Assembly: GCA_021731365.1 (NCBI GenBank) | Contig: JAKFXL010000013.1 | Coordinates: 1-64,000, forward strand | DNA from: Gammaproteobacteria bacterium | GTDB lineage: Bacteria > Pseudomonadota > Gammaproteobacteria > Tenderiales > Tenderiaceae | Length of the DNA: 64,000 nt | Direction of reading: 5' to 3' | Shown: piece by piece, positions 7,742 to 16,822 of the stretch | Numbering within the stretch: position 1 is the first letter of the stretch | How the letters are laid out: the number at the start of each line of letters is the position of its first letter | Translations under genes and position numbers: made by a program | Notes under the pieces: generated by a model | What the model was told of the DNA's origin: nothing | Seen by the model: the letters and a program-made list of their open reading frames with translations, nothing else | Databases searched by the model: none

Positions 7742-10540
7742 TTATCTCTTTATCATCTCCCTGACCACATACGGCAGAATGCCACCGTGGCGCAGATACT
7801 CGACTTCAGTGGCGGTATCGATACAGGCGCTGACCAAAAAAGTTGTCACTTGGCCATCGGCATTGCTGGCCTGTACTCGTAACCGTTGTGACGGTTTTAA
7901 TTCAGTAATTCCCTCAATATTAAACGTCTCCTCACCCGTCAGCCCCAGACTGGTGGCGGTTTTGTTGTTTAGATACTGGAGCGGCAAAATGCCCATGCCG
8001 ACCAGATTAGAGCGGTGAATACGTTCAAAACTTTCGGCAATGACGGCGCGCACACCTAGCAGCAGTGGTCCTTTGGCCGCCCAGTCACGGGACGAGCCGG
8101 TGCCGTACTCTTTACCCCCTAAAACGATCAAGGGTGTCCCCTCTGTTTGGTATTGCATGGCGGCGGCATGGATTGACATTGGAGTGTTATCGGGGAGGTG
8201 GCGGGTGGCGCTGCCTTCGCTGCCGGGGACCAGTAAATTACGCAGTCGGGGATTGGCAAAGGTGCCACGTACCATCACCTCGTGATTGCCACGGCGTGCG
8301 CCGTAGGAGTTGAAATTAAGGGGATCGATGCCCTGTGCGATCAGATACTCTCCAGCAGGGCTGGAACGGCTGATGGAGCCGGCAGGGGAGATGTGGTCGG
8401 TGGTGATTGAATCCCCCAGCATGACCAGTACCCGGGCATTGTGCACCTCCTGGAGTCCAGGTGGTGTGATCTGCATCCCATTGAAAAAGGGCGGCTCTTT
8501 GATGTAGCTGGAGTCAGGGTCCCATTTAAACAGCTCTCCACTCGGAATGGGCAGGGCATCCCATTGGCTGTTGCCTTCAAACAGTTGGCCATAGAGTCGA
8601 CGGAACTGTTCTGGGGTGAGGTGGCGCTGTAGCAGCTGCTCGGTCTCGTCATACGTTGGCCAGAGCTCGTGCAGATAGACTGGCTGACCATTGGGGTCTA
8701 TACCCAACGGGTCTTTTGTAAGATCCATGTTGAGGTTGCCCGCCAGGGCGTATGCCACCACTAAGGGGGGGGAGCCGAGATAGTTGCTACGCACCAGCGG
8801 ATTGACCCGTCCCTCGAAATTGCGGTTGCCAGAGAGTACCGCAGCAACATTTAAATCACCCTCGCGGACTGCATTACTGACATGGTCCGGCAGCGGGCCG
8901 CTATTGCCGATGCAGGTGGTGCAGCCGTAACCGACAAGATGGAAACGTAACGCCTCCAGGTAGGGCAGTAGTCCGGCGCTGCTGAGGTAGTCAGTGACGA
9001 CACGTGAACCGGGTGCCAGGCTGGTTTTGACCCAGGGTTTAACCTGCAGGCCCCGTTTTACAGCGTTGCGCGCCAGCAATCCGGCCGCCATCATGAGGGC
9101 AGGGTTGGAGGTGTTGGTGCATGAGGTGATGGCGGCGATCACGATGGAGCCGTGGCAGAGGTTGTAGGCAACACCATCGGGTTGGCGCACAGGCACGCTG
9201 AGGTTGAAGAGATGGCTATCGTTGGGGTGTTTCTCTTCCAGTTCGGGCGCTAAGGGAAAACTGCCGCCTTCGCTGAGCCAGCGATCTTTTTGTAATTTGT
9301 CTATATTTTTACCAGAGCGTTCGATCTGGCTCACCAGTGCCTGACGGAAAGAGCCACGTACGGCGGAGAGTGGGACGCGATCCTGTGGGCGCGACGGGCC
9401 CGCTAAACAGGGCTCCACGCTCTCCAGATCAAATTCGATCACTGCGCTATATTCGGGTTCGCTTTGCCCGACGAAGTGCCACATCCCTTGTGCATGGTAA
9501 TAGGCCTCGGCCAATTCGGCCTGTTCAGTGCGTCCTGTTAAACGCAGATAGTCGATGGTCCGGGCATCGACAGGAAAGAGGCCGCAGGTCGCGCCGTATT
9601 CCGGGGCCATGTTGGCGATGGTGGCGCGATCAGCCAGGCTGAGTTCGCCTAAACCGGGGCCATAAAATTCAACAAAGTCCCCAACAACACCGTGCTGGCG
9701 CAGCCGTTCGGTGATGCTCAGTACAATATCAGTGGCAGTAACACCGTATTCATGCTGCCCACTTAATCGCACCCCCACTACGTGTGGGACTGGCATGGCG
9801 CTGGGTTGGCCTAAAAGCGCCGCCTCTGCTTCAATACCGCCAACGCCCCAGCCCAGCACACCCAAGCCGTTGATCATGGTGGTATGGGAGTCGGTACCGA
9901 TCACGGAGTCAGGATAGAGCCAGCGCTGGCCATCAATCTCCTGATTCATTACCAGCGTCGCAAGATACTCAAGATTGACCTGATGCACGATGCCACTGCC
10001 CGGCGGCACTACCCGAAAGTTGCTAAAGCTCTGCTGTCCCCATTTTAGAAATTGGTAACGTTCGCGGTTGCGTTCATGGTCGAGCGTTGTGTTTGTTTGC
10101 AGGGCGTTACCACTGCCGTAATTATCCACCTGTATCGAGTGGTCGATCACCAGGTCAGCGGGTGTCAGGGGGTTGATGCGTGTTGCATCCCCTCCCAGTC
10201 GCTGCACAGCGTTACGCATGGCTGCCAGGTCGGCAACGGCAGGCACCCCTGTAAAATCCTGTAACAGCACCCGTGCGGGCATGAAGAGTATGTCGCGTTC
10301 CGGTACTGCTTTAGGGTTCCAGTTAATCAGTGCCTCAATGGAGTTACGGGTGATATTGATCCCGTCTTCATGACGCAACAGGTTTTCCAGCAACAGCTTA
10401 ATAACAAAAGGGAGCCGCTCCAGTGTTGGATAACCGGCCTCGGCCAGCTCTGCCAGCGAGTGGTAGTGGTAACTTTTGCGTTTTACTGTCAGGGTCTTCT
10501 GAGTGCCGAAGCTGTTGGGGTTGCTGCGTGCCATGGTCAA
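7742..10540 (-). CDS. acnA: Aconitate hydratase A
   Basis: A protein of about 930 residues, full length for the AcnA/IRP1 class, that interconverts citrate and isocitrate in the TCA cycle through a 4Fe-4S cluster. Cluster cysteines are visible in SCTNTSNP (Cys ~472) and GCTTCIGNSGP (Cys ~538 and ~541). The swivel domain carries GDSITTDHISPAG and the substrate-loop GSSRDWAAKG. The longest reading starts at a TTG (10540) six bases after an AGGA ribosome site; an ATG two codons on (10534, MARSNPN) is the alternative. It stands alone on the minus strand and converges with the pilus ATPase gene, whose stop is 24 bases away. Confidence 0.96.
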   Translation of the reverse strand: MTMARSNPNSFGTQKTLTVKRKSYHYHSLAELAEAGYPTLERLPFVIKLLLENLLRHEDGINITRNSIEALINWNPKAVPERDILFMPARVLLQDFTGVPAVADLAAMRNAVQRLGGDATRINPLTPADLVIDHSIQVDNYGSGNALQTNTTLDHERNRERYQFLKWGQQSFSNFRVVPPGSGIVHQVNLEYLATLVMNQEIDGQRWLYPDSVIGTDSHTTMINGLGVLGWGVGGIEAEAALLGQPSAMPVPHVVGVRLSGQHEYGVTATDIVLSITERLRQHGVVGDFVEFYGPGLGELSLADRATIANMAPEYGATCGLFPVDARTIDYLRLTGRTEQAELAEAYYHAQGMWHFVGQSEPEYSAVIEFDLESVEPCLAGPSRPQDRVPLSAVRGSFRQALVSQIERSGKNIDKLQKDRWLSEGGSFPLAPELEEKHPNDSHLFNLSVPVRQPDGVAYNLCHGSIVIAAITSCTNTSNPALMMAAGLLARNAVKRGLQVKPWVKTSLAPGSRVVTDYLSSAGLLPYLEALRFHLVGYGCTTCIGNSGPLPDHVSNAVREGDLNVAAVLSGNRNFEGRVNPLVRSNYLGSPPLVVAYALAGNLNMDLTKDPLGIDPNGQPVYLHELWPTYDETEQLLQRHLTPEQFRRLYGQLFEGNSQWDALPIPSGELFKWDPDSSYIKEPPFFNGMQITPPGLQEVHNARVLVMLGDSITTDHISPAGSISRSSPAGEYLIAQGIDPLNFNSYGARRGNHEVMVRGTFANPRLRNLLVPGSEGSATRHLPDNTPMSIHAAAMQYQTEGTPLIVLGGKEYGTGSSRDWAAKGPLLLGVRAVIAESFERIHRSNLVGMGILPLQYLNNKTATSLGLTGEETFNIEGITELKPSQRLRVQASNADGQVTTFLVSACIDTATEVEYLRHGGILPYVVREMIKR

Positions 10541-10799
10541 TCTATTTCCTGTGAGCGATAAATTATTGTAAAAGCGGTACTGCGTCGTTGATTGTAGTCT
10601 GAATATCCTGCTGGGCTGTAGGATTTAAGTCCAGTGTTTATCATTTGGCAGTGTCGGAAGGGGTAGGATCGCTGGAAAAGTGCAGATCAAATGTTTTTAT
10701 GCCAGAGTGTTGTAATGGTGAGTTTTGAGCCTGGTCATCAGTCGATATCTCTCTGCTGGAATAGGGAGAGTGTGTTTATAGAACAGGAGAATACATTGC

Positions 10800-11087
10800 A
10801 TGTTTATGGTACTGCTCAGATTTTCTGACAATAAAAGCCAGGCCGGCCAATTGATGGCGGGCCACAATGAATGGGTCAAACGTGGCTTCGATGAGGGTGT
10901 GTTTCTGCTGGCAGGCAGCTTGCAGCCAAATTTGGGTGGGGGGATCGTGGCACACAATACGTCACGGATAGATCTTGAAAATAGAATCAGTGAAGATCCC
11001 TTTGTGGTGGGTAATGTAGTCAGTGCAGACATTATTGAAATAACGCCTGCTAAAGTTGATGAGCGGTTACAGTTTTTGCTTGATTAG
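10800..11087 (+). CDS. YciI-like protein
   Basis: A 95-residue soluble protein of the YciI superfamily (ferredoxin-like alpha+beta fold). The start MFMVLLRFSDNK gives the first strand, HNEWVKRGFDEGVFLLAGSL the helix and second strand, and DPFVVGNVVSADIIEITP the usual final segment where the conserved DPF sits. Members are small dimers; a few are fused to enzymes, but most have no proven reaction. An AGGAG lies ten bases before the ATG. It seems to be a single-gene unit with no functional partner nearby. Confidence 0.8.
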   Translation: MFMVLLRFSDNKSQAGQLMAGHNEWVKRGFDEGVFLLAGSLQPNLGGGIVAHNTSRIDLENRISEDPFVVGNVVSADIIEITPAKVDERLQFLLD

Positions 11088-11156
11088 AAAATATTAAAGC
11101 GAACACCGCAGGCAAGTATGGGTGCAAGCAGCACAAGGCAAACAGTTTAGATGTGG

Positions 11157-11936
11157 TTATTTAAAACGATATGAAAACCTGGTGCTGTAGCTGATATCTG
11201 TCTGTTTAATGCTCTGTGGTGGATGGTTGTCATGGGTGACATCGAGCAAGAGTTTTAGATTCAGGTTGTCGGTCATCTTCACACTTAATCCCGCCTGTTC
11301 CAGGGCGCGGTAGTCTTGAGGGTTACTTAATCGTGGCTGGTAGTAGGTGGTGCTGATCAGGCTCAACTGGTTGTTAAGTTTGTGTTTGTAGACCAGATAG
11401 AGGTTGGCGCGGCTAAAACTTTCAGTACCGTGGTCGGTCAGTTTTACCCGTTCATCAAGTGTCTCTCGAGACCAGTAGAGACCGGTACCGAGGTACAACC
11501 CGAGCTGCTCTGCCGTCTCTGCCAGTGTGAAACGCAGGCCCCCTCCTATTAACCCGCGAAACGAGAGTCGGGAAAATCTGTTTTTTTCTGCCTGTGTAAA
11601 GATCTCCCACGCCTGCTTCGGCCTAAATTGAACAACGTGACGGCCATGGATAAAGCTTTTATCGGTATTGGTGACGTTGCGAACCTCCCCGTAGTCATAG
11701 GAAGCGACGATGAAGTTGGTGCTCTTGTCCCTGTTGTTCTGGATGCGACCGCTGATGTTGTATTCATCTTTGTCGGTATTGCCACGTTTACCACTGAGGC
11801 CGAGATCAAGACTGCCACTGACACCCGGTGTGGAGAGTCCAATACGGATGCTTTCAACATTGACGATGGCATTGGCGGGTACCAGGTAGCCGTAGCTGCT
11901 GATGAAGATAATGGCAGTGAGCGGGGTGTTTTTCAT
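11157..11936 (-). CDS. DUF481 (YdiY-like) outer membrane protein
   Basis: A 259-residue secreted protein. A signal peptide ends at about VPANA. The body has alternating strands typical of a small beta-barrel: SGSLDLGLSGKRGNTDKDEYNISG, the hallmark DUF481 opening with its GN(T/S) turn, is followed by repeated amphipathic strands. The last residues SYSTRFSYRFK resemble a C-terminal barrel strand, though it ends in Lys rather than Phe. The family is annotated as salt- or acid-inducible in enterics, but its function is open. No ribosome site is obvious before the ATG. It is convergent with the yciI-like gene. Confidence 0.8.
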   Translation of the reverse strand: MKNTPLTAIIFISSYGYLVPANAIVNVESIRIGLSTPGVSGSLDLGLSGKRGNTDKDEYNISGRIQNNRDKSTNFIVASYDYGEVRNVTNTDKSFIHGRHVVQFRPKQAWEIFTQAEKNRFSRLSFRGLIGGGLRFTLAETAEQLGLYLGTGLYWSRETLDERVKLTDHGTESFSRANLYLVYKHKLNNQLSLISTTYYQPRLSNPQDYRALEQAGLSVKMTDNLNLKLLLDVTHDNHPPQSIKQTDISYSTRFSYRFK

Positions 11937-12236
11937 GGTGGTGTTTAACTAGCTGTTTTGGCAGGGAAAAGCAAAATGAGTTTGTTGCGACAGGCCATTC
12001 TAACACTTTTTTAACATGGTTATTAGTGGCGCACCTCTCCCACATTTGACGATGAAGGCCGTTTATTCTGCATTGCATGTGGCCGACATTGATGCATTAA
12101 ACATGAATTTTACCGGTGTTGTTATTTATTTCATAGTGTACGAGTATGGTTCGGCTTGGCGTGGTTGTGTGTAGGTTAATACAGCAGGGGCGTGTGGTTT
12201 TACTCGATTTAAAATGGGATAAGTGGAGGAGTTAAA
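11937..12236. other. Intergenic region upstream of CHRD and DUF481 genes
   Basis: 300 bases without a supportable gene between two divergent genes for exported proteins. A GGAGG ribosome site occupies 12226-12230 for the plus-strand gene. I looked for a sigma-54 promoter near 12154 (TTGGCGTGG), but no GC pair sits at the correct spacing. Nothing else is clear. Confidence 0.4.
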
Positions 12237-12770
12237 ATGAATAATAAACGATTGGCAGGTTTGGCAACGGGCATGTTGATGTTGAGTATGGTGGGTGCGA
12301 CGGAGGCGAGTATTATTAGTTATTCGGCGACCCTGGACGGTTTGCAGGGAACAGCGCCTATTACAACGACAGGGATGGGAAGTATGGTCGGGACTTACGA
12401 TGATGTTTCGGGTGGTTTGACCTGGACGTTGAACTGGAGTGATCTGCTGGCTCCAGCAACAGCGGCCCACATTCATATTGCGCCGTCAGGATTTAATGGA
12501 CCGGTAGCGGTGACGATCCCTTCGGTGGCGGGATCGATGAGCGGCATGGTCAGCTCATCCACAACAATCACGATGTTACAGGCCGCAGACCTGTTGGCAG
12601 GAAACTGGTATGTGAATATTCACAGCAGCCAGTTCCCGGCGGGTGAAATTAGAGGACAGCTTTCTATTAACTCTGTGCCGGAGCCAACCACAGTATTGTT
12701 GCTTTCGATGGGGGTGGCGGGTCTGTTGGGTAGCCGTATGAGAAACAAGGGTGTTGCACACCCGGTGTAG
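12237..12770 (+). CDS. CHRD-domain protein with PEP-CTERM sorting signal
   Basis: A 177-residue exported protein. Residues 1-24 form a signal peptide. Residues ~27-145 are a CHRD domain with the characteristic AAHIHIAPSGFNGPV and the closing VNIHSSQFPAGEIRGQL. The C-terminus is a classic PEP-CTERM tail: VPEPTTV, a hydrophobic helix, then basic residues. PEP-CTERM proteins are processed by an exosortase/EpsH system and end up at the surface or in the extracellular matrix. No exosortase gene is in this window. CHRD domains occur in chordin and in bacterial surface proteins, and their bacterial role is not settled. A GGAGG ribosome site fixes the start. Confidence 0.92.
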   Translation: MNNKRLAGLATGMLMLSMVGATEASIISYSATLDGLQGTAPITTTGMGSMVGTYDDVSGGLTWTLNWSDLLAPATAAHIHIAPSGFNGPVAVTIPSVAGSMSGMVSSSTTITMLQAADLLAGNWYVNIHSSQFPAGEIRGQLSINSVPEPTTVLLLSMGVAGLLGSRMRNKGVAHPV

Positions 12771-12806
12771 TGAAGGTGTTTGGTGGCACTGGGTGGTGGG
12801 GACTGC

Positions 12807-13340
12807 TCAGTGCTGTTGTGCGATGTTTTTTTTCAGGATTTCGATGGTGAGGCCATCAGTCTTGGGTGTGCCAGCCCGCGCCGTTAGTGGATAGTCCATC
12901 CGTTCGCCGCTCTGTTTGTAACCACGGCGATTATAGAAGGCAATCAGTTCTCCTCGTGCGCTGATCACAGTCATCCATAACTGTCTGGCATTAAAATGTC
13001 TGATGGCGTGGTTTTCTGCGGCGGTTAAGAGTGCGCTGCCAACCCCGTTGCCTTGAAGGTGGGGGGCGACGGCAAACATGCCGATGTGGCTGATGGCCTG
13101 CTCCTGTTTGATGTGGACGCAGGCAACAGCAGTGGCTTGAATCAACCCCAATAATATAGTGGAGCAGGGTGCCTCGATCAGTGCAGTGACCTGTGCTGGC
13201 TCGATGCGATTACCCTCTATTAGATGGGCCTCGTGGGTCCAGCCGTAAGACTCCGCCTGTGGGCGGTAGGCGCTGTTAACCAGTTTGGTGATGGCGGTAG
13301 CATCTGCTGAGGTGGCGGTTCGGAAGGTCTCAAGAGCCAT
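12807..13340 (-). CDS. GNAT-family N-acetyltransferase
   Basis: A 177-residue acetyltransferase of the GNAT fold. The acetyl-CoA pyrophosphate-binding motif is HLQGNGVGSALLTAAE. Before it comes a central strand (SHIGMFAVAPH) and after it the QLWMTVISARGELIAFYNRRGYK segment that ends motif B. The acceptor substrate cannot be told from sequence. An AGGT ribosome site lies five bases before the ATG. It is convergent with the CHRD gene, 36 bases apart, and divergent from the FAD protein gene. Confidence 0.87.
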   Translation of the reverse strand: MALETFRTATSADATAITKLVNSAYRPQAESYGWTHEAHLIEGNRIEPAQVTALIEAPCSTILLGLIQATAVACVHIKQEQAISHIGMFAVAPHLQGNGVGSALLTAAENHAIRHFNARQLWMTVISARGELIAFYNRRGYKQSGERMDYPLTARAGTPKTDGLTIEILKKNIAQQH

Positions 13341-13512
13341 TGGTTACCTGATTTTGTGTGCATGGGCACGAGTTGTGGGTATTGGGCCGGTTGTCACCAT
13401 ACTAAACGTATGCATGGTTGCTTTTCTACTGCTGAAAGGGAGTGGGGCATTAATCTCCCTGACAGGGTAAAATGGGCCCCTTTTTGCCCTTGTGTGCCCT
13501 ACGGAACCTTCT

Positions 13513-15144
13513 ATGTTACGACTGACAGAAATTAAACTGCCGCTTGATCATTCGCCTGATGCACTGCGGGAGGCGGTTATTGACCGCTTGCAGATCAGCC
13601 CCGAGGCGTTGCATGGCTTCACGGTGGCCCGGCGTGGTTTTGATGCCCGCAAGCGCAGTGCGATTCTGTTTGTCTATTCACTCGATGTGGAGGTAGCGGA
13701 TGAGGTGCAGCTGTTGCAGCAATTTAGCGCTGATAGCCATATCAAACCGACGCCCGATACCGAATACACGTTTGTGACCCATGCCCCGAGCGATCTTAAG
13801 TCGCGCCCGGTGATCATCGGTACCGGCCCGTGCGGTTTTATGGCAGCACTGATTCTGGCGCAGATGGGGTTTAAACCACTGATCCTGGAGCGCGGCAAGG
13901 AGGTGCGGCAACGTACCAAAGACACCTGGGGGTTGTGGCGCAACCACAAACTTGATCCCGAATCGAATGTGCAGTTTGGCGAGGGTGGGGCAGGGACCTT
14001 TTCTGACGGCAAGCTGCATACCCAGATCAAAGACCCACGTCATCTGGGTGTAAAGGTATTGCGTGAGTTTGTGAAGGCGGGTGCGCCGGAGGAGATCCTG
14101 CACATCAGCAAACCCCATGTCGGTACCTTTCGTCTGGTGGGCATGTTGGAAAAAATGCGCGAGGAGATTGTCAGTCTTGGTGGTGAGTTCCGCTTTGAGA
14201 GCCGTGTGACTGATATCGACATTGATGATGGCCACGATCAAAAACAGGTGTGTGGCGTGGTGTTGGCCAGTGGTGAACGGATTGAGACAAATCATGTGGT
14301 GCTGGCGATTGGCCACAGCGCCCGCGATACCTTTCAGATGCTCTACGAGCGTGGTGTTTATGTTGAGGCCAAACCCTTCTCGATCGGTTTTCGTATCGAA
14401 CATCCACAAGCACTTATCGATCAGTGCCGTTATGGCACGTTTGCCGGTCACCCCGATCTGGGTGCGGCGGATTACAAGCTGGTGCACCACTGCAAGAATG
14501 GTCGCAGTGTTTACAGTTTCTGTATGTGCCCCGGCGGTACGGTGGTGGCGGCCACTTCGGAAGAGGGGCGTGTTGTCACCAACGGCATGAGTCAATACTC
14601 ACGTAATGAACGCAATGCTAACAGTGGCATTGTGGTGGGCATCACGCTGGAGGATTTCCCCAGTGATCATCCGCTGGCGGGTATAGAACTGCAACGCGAT
14701 CTGGAGTCACGGGCCTTTGTTCTGGGTGGCAGTAATTACGAAGCACCGGGGCAACTGGTGGGGGATTTTATCAAGGGTAAAGCCTCTACAGCGCTGGGCA
14801 GTGTGCAGCCCTCCTATACACCGGGTGTACATTTGACTGACTTAAGCTCGGTGTTGCCTGACTACGCCAGTGAAGCAATTCGTGAGGCGCTGCCTGTTTT
14901 TGATCGGCAGATAAAAGGGTTTGCCATGCATGATGCCGTGTTGACCGGGGTGGAGACACGTACCTCGTCGCCTATTCGTATTAAACGAAATCGTGATGAT
15001 TATCAGAGTCTCAATACCAAGGGGTTGTATCCAGCGGGTGAAGGGGCAGGTTATGCCGGTGGCATTCTCTCGGCGGCGGTGGATGGTATTGAGGTGGCCG
15101 AGGCAGTGGCGTTGAGTATGGTGAATAAATGTAGGGTGGGTTAA
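13513..15144 (+). CDS. FAD-dependent dehydrogenase of the COG2509 type
   Basis: A flavoprotein of 543 residues. An N-terminal alpha/beta domain (~1-95) precedes the FAD motif VIIGTGPCGFMAALILAQ and a Glu-ended strand (LILERGKE). Further marks are NVQFGEGGAGTFSDGKL, HVVLAIGHSARDTF and the C-terminal YPAGEGAGYAGGILSAAVDG, the usual final FAD contact. The reaction is not known; the family is listed as an uncharacterised FAD-dependent dehydrogenase. The ATG at 13513 (MLRLTEIKL) is preferred over 13492. The last codons CRVG and the stop are provided by an intergenic mobile repeat, so the native C-terminus has probably been altered. Confidence 0.88.
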   Translation: MLRLTEIKLPLDHSPDALREAVIDRLQISPEALHGFTVARRGFDARKRSAILFVYSLDVEVADEVQLLQQFSADSHIKPTPDTEYTFVTHAPSDLKSRPVIIGTGPCGFMAALILAQMGFKPLILERGKEVRQRTKDTWGLWRNHKLDPESNVQFGEGGAGTFSDGKLHTQIKDPRHLGVKVLREFVKAGAPEEILHISKPHVGTFRLVGMLEKMREEIVSLGGEFRFESRVTDIDIDDGHDQKQVCGVVLASGERIETNHVVLAIGHSARDTFQMLYERGVYVEAKPFSIGFRIEHPQALIDQCRYGTFAGHPDLGAADYKLVHHCKNGRSVYSFCMCPGGTVVAATSEEGRVVTNGMSQYSRNERNANSGIVVGITLEDFPSDHPLAGIELQRDLESRAFVLGGSNYEAPGQLVGDFIKGKASTALGSVQPSYTPGVHLTDLSSVLPDYASEAIREALPVFDRQIKGFAMHDAVLTGVETRTSSPIRIKRNRDDYQSLNTKGLYPAGEGAGYAGGILSAAVDGIEVAEAVALSMVNKCRVG

Positions 15145-15257
15145 GCGTAGCGCAACCCACCAAGCCTTGCGCAGCAACACAAAACTTTTTTTAAAGGTGT
15201 GCCTGTCGGCACGCTTGGTGGGTTACGGAATAAAAAACATTCCTCACCCACCCTACA
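15130..15257. repeat. MITE/REP-like element with TGTAGGGTGGGT ends
   Basis: A 128-base element bounded by a perfect 12-base inverted repeat, TGTAGGGTGGGT at 15130-15141 and its complement at 15246-15257. Inside are secondary repeats: GGTGGGTTACG near the right end mirrors the CGCAACCCACC of the left end, and there is a GTGCC-TGTC-GGCAC hairpin. The GTAGGGTGGGTTAAGCG core is widely scattered in gammaproteobacterial intergenic DNA. It overlaps the 3' end of the FAD gene and supplies its stop codon at 15142-15144. Confidence 0.8.
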
Positions 15258-15278
15258 TTGAATTGGTCATTGCCAAAC

Positions 15279-16058
15279 ATGAAACAGATCACCTCCGTCG
15301 ATAATCCCCAGTACAAACAGCTGAAGAAGCTGGCGACAAGTTCCCGTGAGCGGCGCAAGTGTGGTCAGACGCTGCTCGATGGTGTGCATCTGTTGCAGGC
15401 GTTGGCCGATGCCGGTGGCACAACTGAGTTGTTGATTGTGCGGCAGGGCAGTGGTGCTGATGCCGAGATTCAGCGCTGCATCGAATCGTTCCCGACTGCG
15501 CCTGTTATTGAACTAGGTGCAGTGCTGTTTGATGCGATCTCGCCAGTTGAAACACCGGTAGGCATTTTGGCGCTCTACACCATTCCCCAGCCAGAGGAGA
15601 GCACGCCCGCGTGTGCAGTGCTACTGGAGAATGTTCAGGATCCCGGCAACATCGGTGCTATTTTGCGTACAGCGGCGGCGGCAGGTGTAGATGCAGTCTA
15701 TCTCTCCAAGGGGTGTGCCGAGGCGTGGTCACCCAAGGTGTTGCGGGCGGCGATGGGGGCGCACTTTGTGGTGGCGATTTATGAGCAGCAGGATCTGTTG
15801 GCGCGTGCCGCCCAGATGGTGATGGTAGTTGCCACGCGGCTGGATGCTGAAGAGGCGCTTTATGACCTCGACCTGCGTGGACCGATGGCGTTTCTGTTTG
15901 GCAATGAGGGGGCGGGGTTGAGCGATACGCTGGCCGCCTGTGCTACCCGTAATATCCATATTCCTATGCCGGGCAAGGTTGAGTCACTGAATGTGGCGGC
16001 GGCAGTGGCGGTCTGCCTGTTTGAACGGGTGCGGCAGCGTTGTGTGGGATTGGCCTGA
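15279..16058 (+). CDS. TrmH/SpoU-family RNA 2'-O-ribose methyltransferase
   Basis: A 259-residue methyltransferase that should transfer a methyl group from S-adenosylmethionine to a ribose 2'-OH in tRNA or rRNA. The N-terminal part (~1-95) is an RNA-binding substrate domain opening with ITSVDNPQYKQLKKL, which supports the ATG at 15279 rather than a TTG at 15258. SpoU motif 1 is VLLENVQDPGNIGAILRTA with the catalytic Arg; motif 2 is FLFGNEGAGLS; motif 3 is IPMPGKVESLNVAAAVAV, forming the trefoil knot. The exact target nucleotide is unknown. It starts just after the repeat element. Confidence 0.9.
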   Translation: MKQITSVDNPQYKQLKKLATSSRERRKCGQTLLDGVHLLQALADAGGTTELLIVRQGSGADAEIQRCIESFPTAPVIELGAVLFDAISPVETPVGILALYTIPQPEESTPACAVLLENVQDPGNIGAILRTAAAAGVDAVYLSKGCAEAWSPKVLRAAMGAHFVVAIYEQQDLLARAAQMVMVVATRLDAEEALYDLDLRGPMAFLFGNEGAGLSDTLAACATRNIHIPMPGKVESLNVAAAVAVCLFERVRQRCVGLA

Positions 16059-16105
16059 TGTTGGGATGGCGGAGATGACAAACACTTTTTTACATTGTGG
16101 TAGTG

Positions 16106-16126
16106 GTCAGGGTGCTACCCTGATCA
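16106..16126 (+). other. Stem-loop upstream of DUF4126 gene
   Basis: TCAGGGT and ACCCTGA flank a GCT loop, with one further wobble pair and one GC pair. There is no T-run, so this is not a convincing terminator. It lies about 30 bases before the DUF4126 start and could be a leader structure or a weak terminator of the methyltransferase gene. Confidence 0.4.
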
Positions 16127-16157
16127 GCTGCTCCTCATCTTAACGGAGGTATCGTCA

Positions 16158-16814
16158 ATGGGTGTTGTGGAGATTATCGCCCTCAGTATGGGGGTTGCCT
16201 GGGCCAGTGGTATCAACCTCTACGCCGCCATTTTTGTACTGGGCTGGCTGGGCAGTAGTGGTAGCATCGCGCTGCCGGATGGGTTGCAGATCTGTACTGA
16301 TCCGCTGGTGATGACGGCAGCAGCGGTGATGTATTGTGTGGAGTTTTTTGCCGACAAGATTCCTGGGGTTGATACGCTCTGGGATACGCTGCACACCTTT
16401 ATCCGCATCCCCGCCGGGGCGCTGCTGGCGGCGGGTGCCGTGGGTGATCTGGGGCAGGGGGCGGAACTGGCAGCGCTGCTGATCGGTGGCACCCTCTCAT
16501 CCGCCAGCCACGCCACCAAGGCCGGGAGCCGGGTCTTGATCAACGCCTCACCAGAGCCGGTCACCAACTGGACCGCCTCCATCACTGAAGATGTTGCCGT
16601 GGTGGTGGGATTGTGGACAGCGCTGCACTACCCCGTGCTGTTCCTGCTGGCGCTGGTGGTGATGGTGGCGGCAATGGTCTGGCTGTTACCCAAGCTTTGG
16701 CGCGGCATCAAACTGCTGTTTGCCAAAGTGGTTGCGCTGTTTAAAGGGGGCGCTGTGGTGCCCGCTGCTGAAAAGTCGCCACCACAACTCACACCTCCCG
16801 ATAGTGACAAATAG
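16158..16814 (+). CDS. DUF4126-family membrane protein
   Basis: A 218-residue integral inner-membrane protein with about five hydrophobic segments. It shows the family marks: an opening ALSMGVAWASGINLYAA, the FFADKIPGVDTLWDTLHTFIRIPAGALLAAGA segment, then SHATKAGSRVLINASPEP. The C-terminus is a cytoplasmic tail with basic and proline-rich residues. No function is known for the family. An ACGGAGG ribosome site is well placed. It is convergent with the second GspE-like ATPase gene, eight bases apart. Confidence 0.85.
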   Translation: MGVVEIIALSMGVAWASGINLYAAIFVLGWLGSSGSIALPDGLQICTDPLVMTAAAVMYCVEFFADKIPGVDTLWDTLHTFIRIPAGALLAAGAVGDLGQGAELAALLIGGTLSSASHATKAGSRVLINASPEPVTNWTASITEDVAVVVGLWTALHYPVLFLLALVVMVAAMVWLLPKLWRGIKLLFAKVVALFKGGAVVPAAEKSPPQLTPPDSDK

Positions 16815-16822
16815 CGTTCAGG

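Noticed and set aside
12154-12172. Sigma-54 promoter before the CHRD/PEP-CTERM gene
   Set aside because: TTGGCGTGG is followed by TTGTGTG with no GC at the N10 position.
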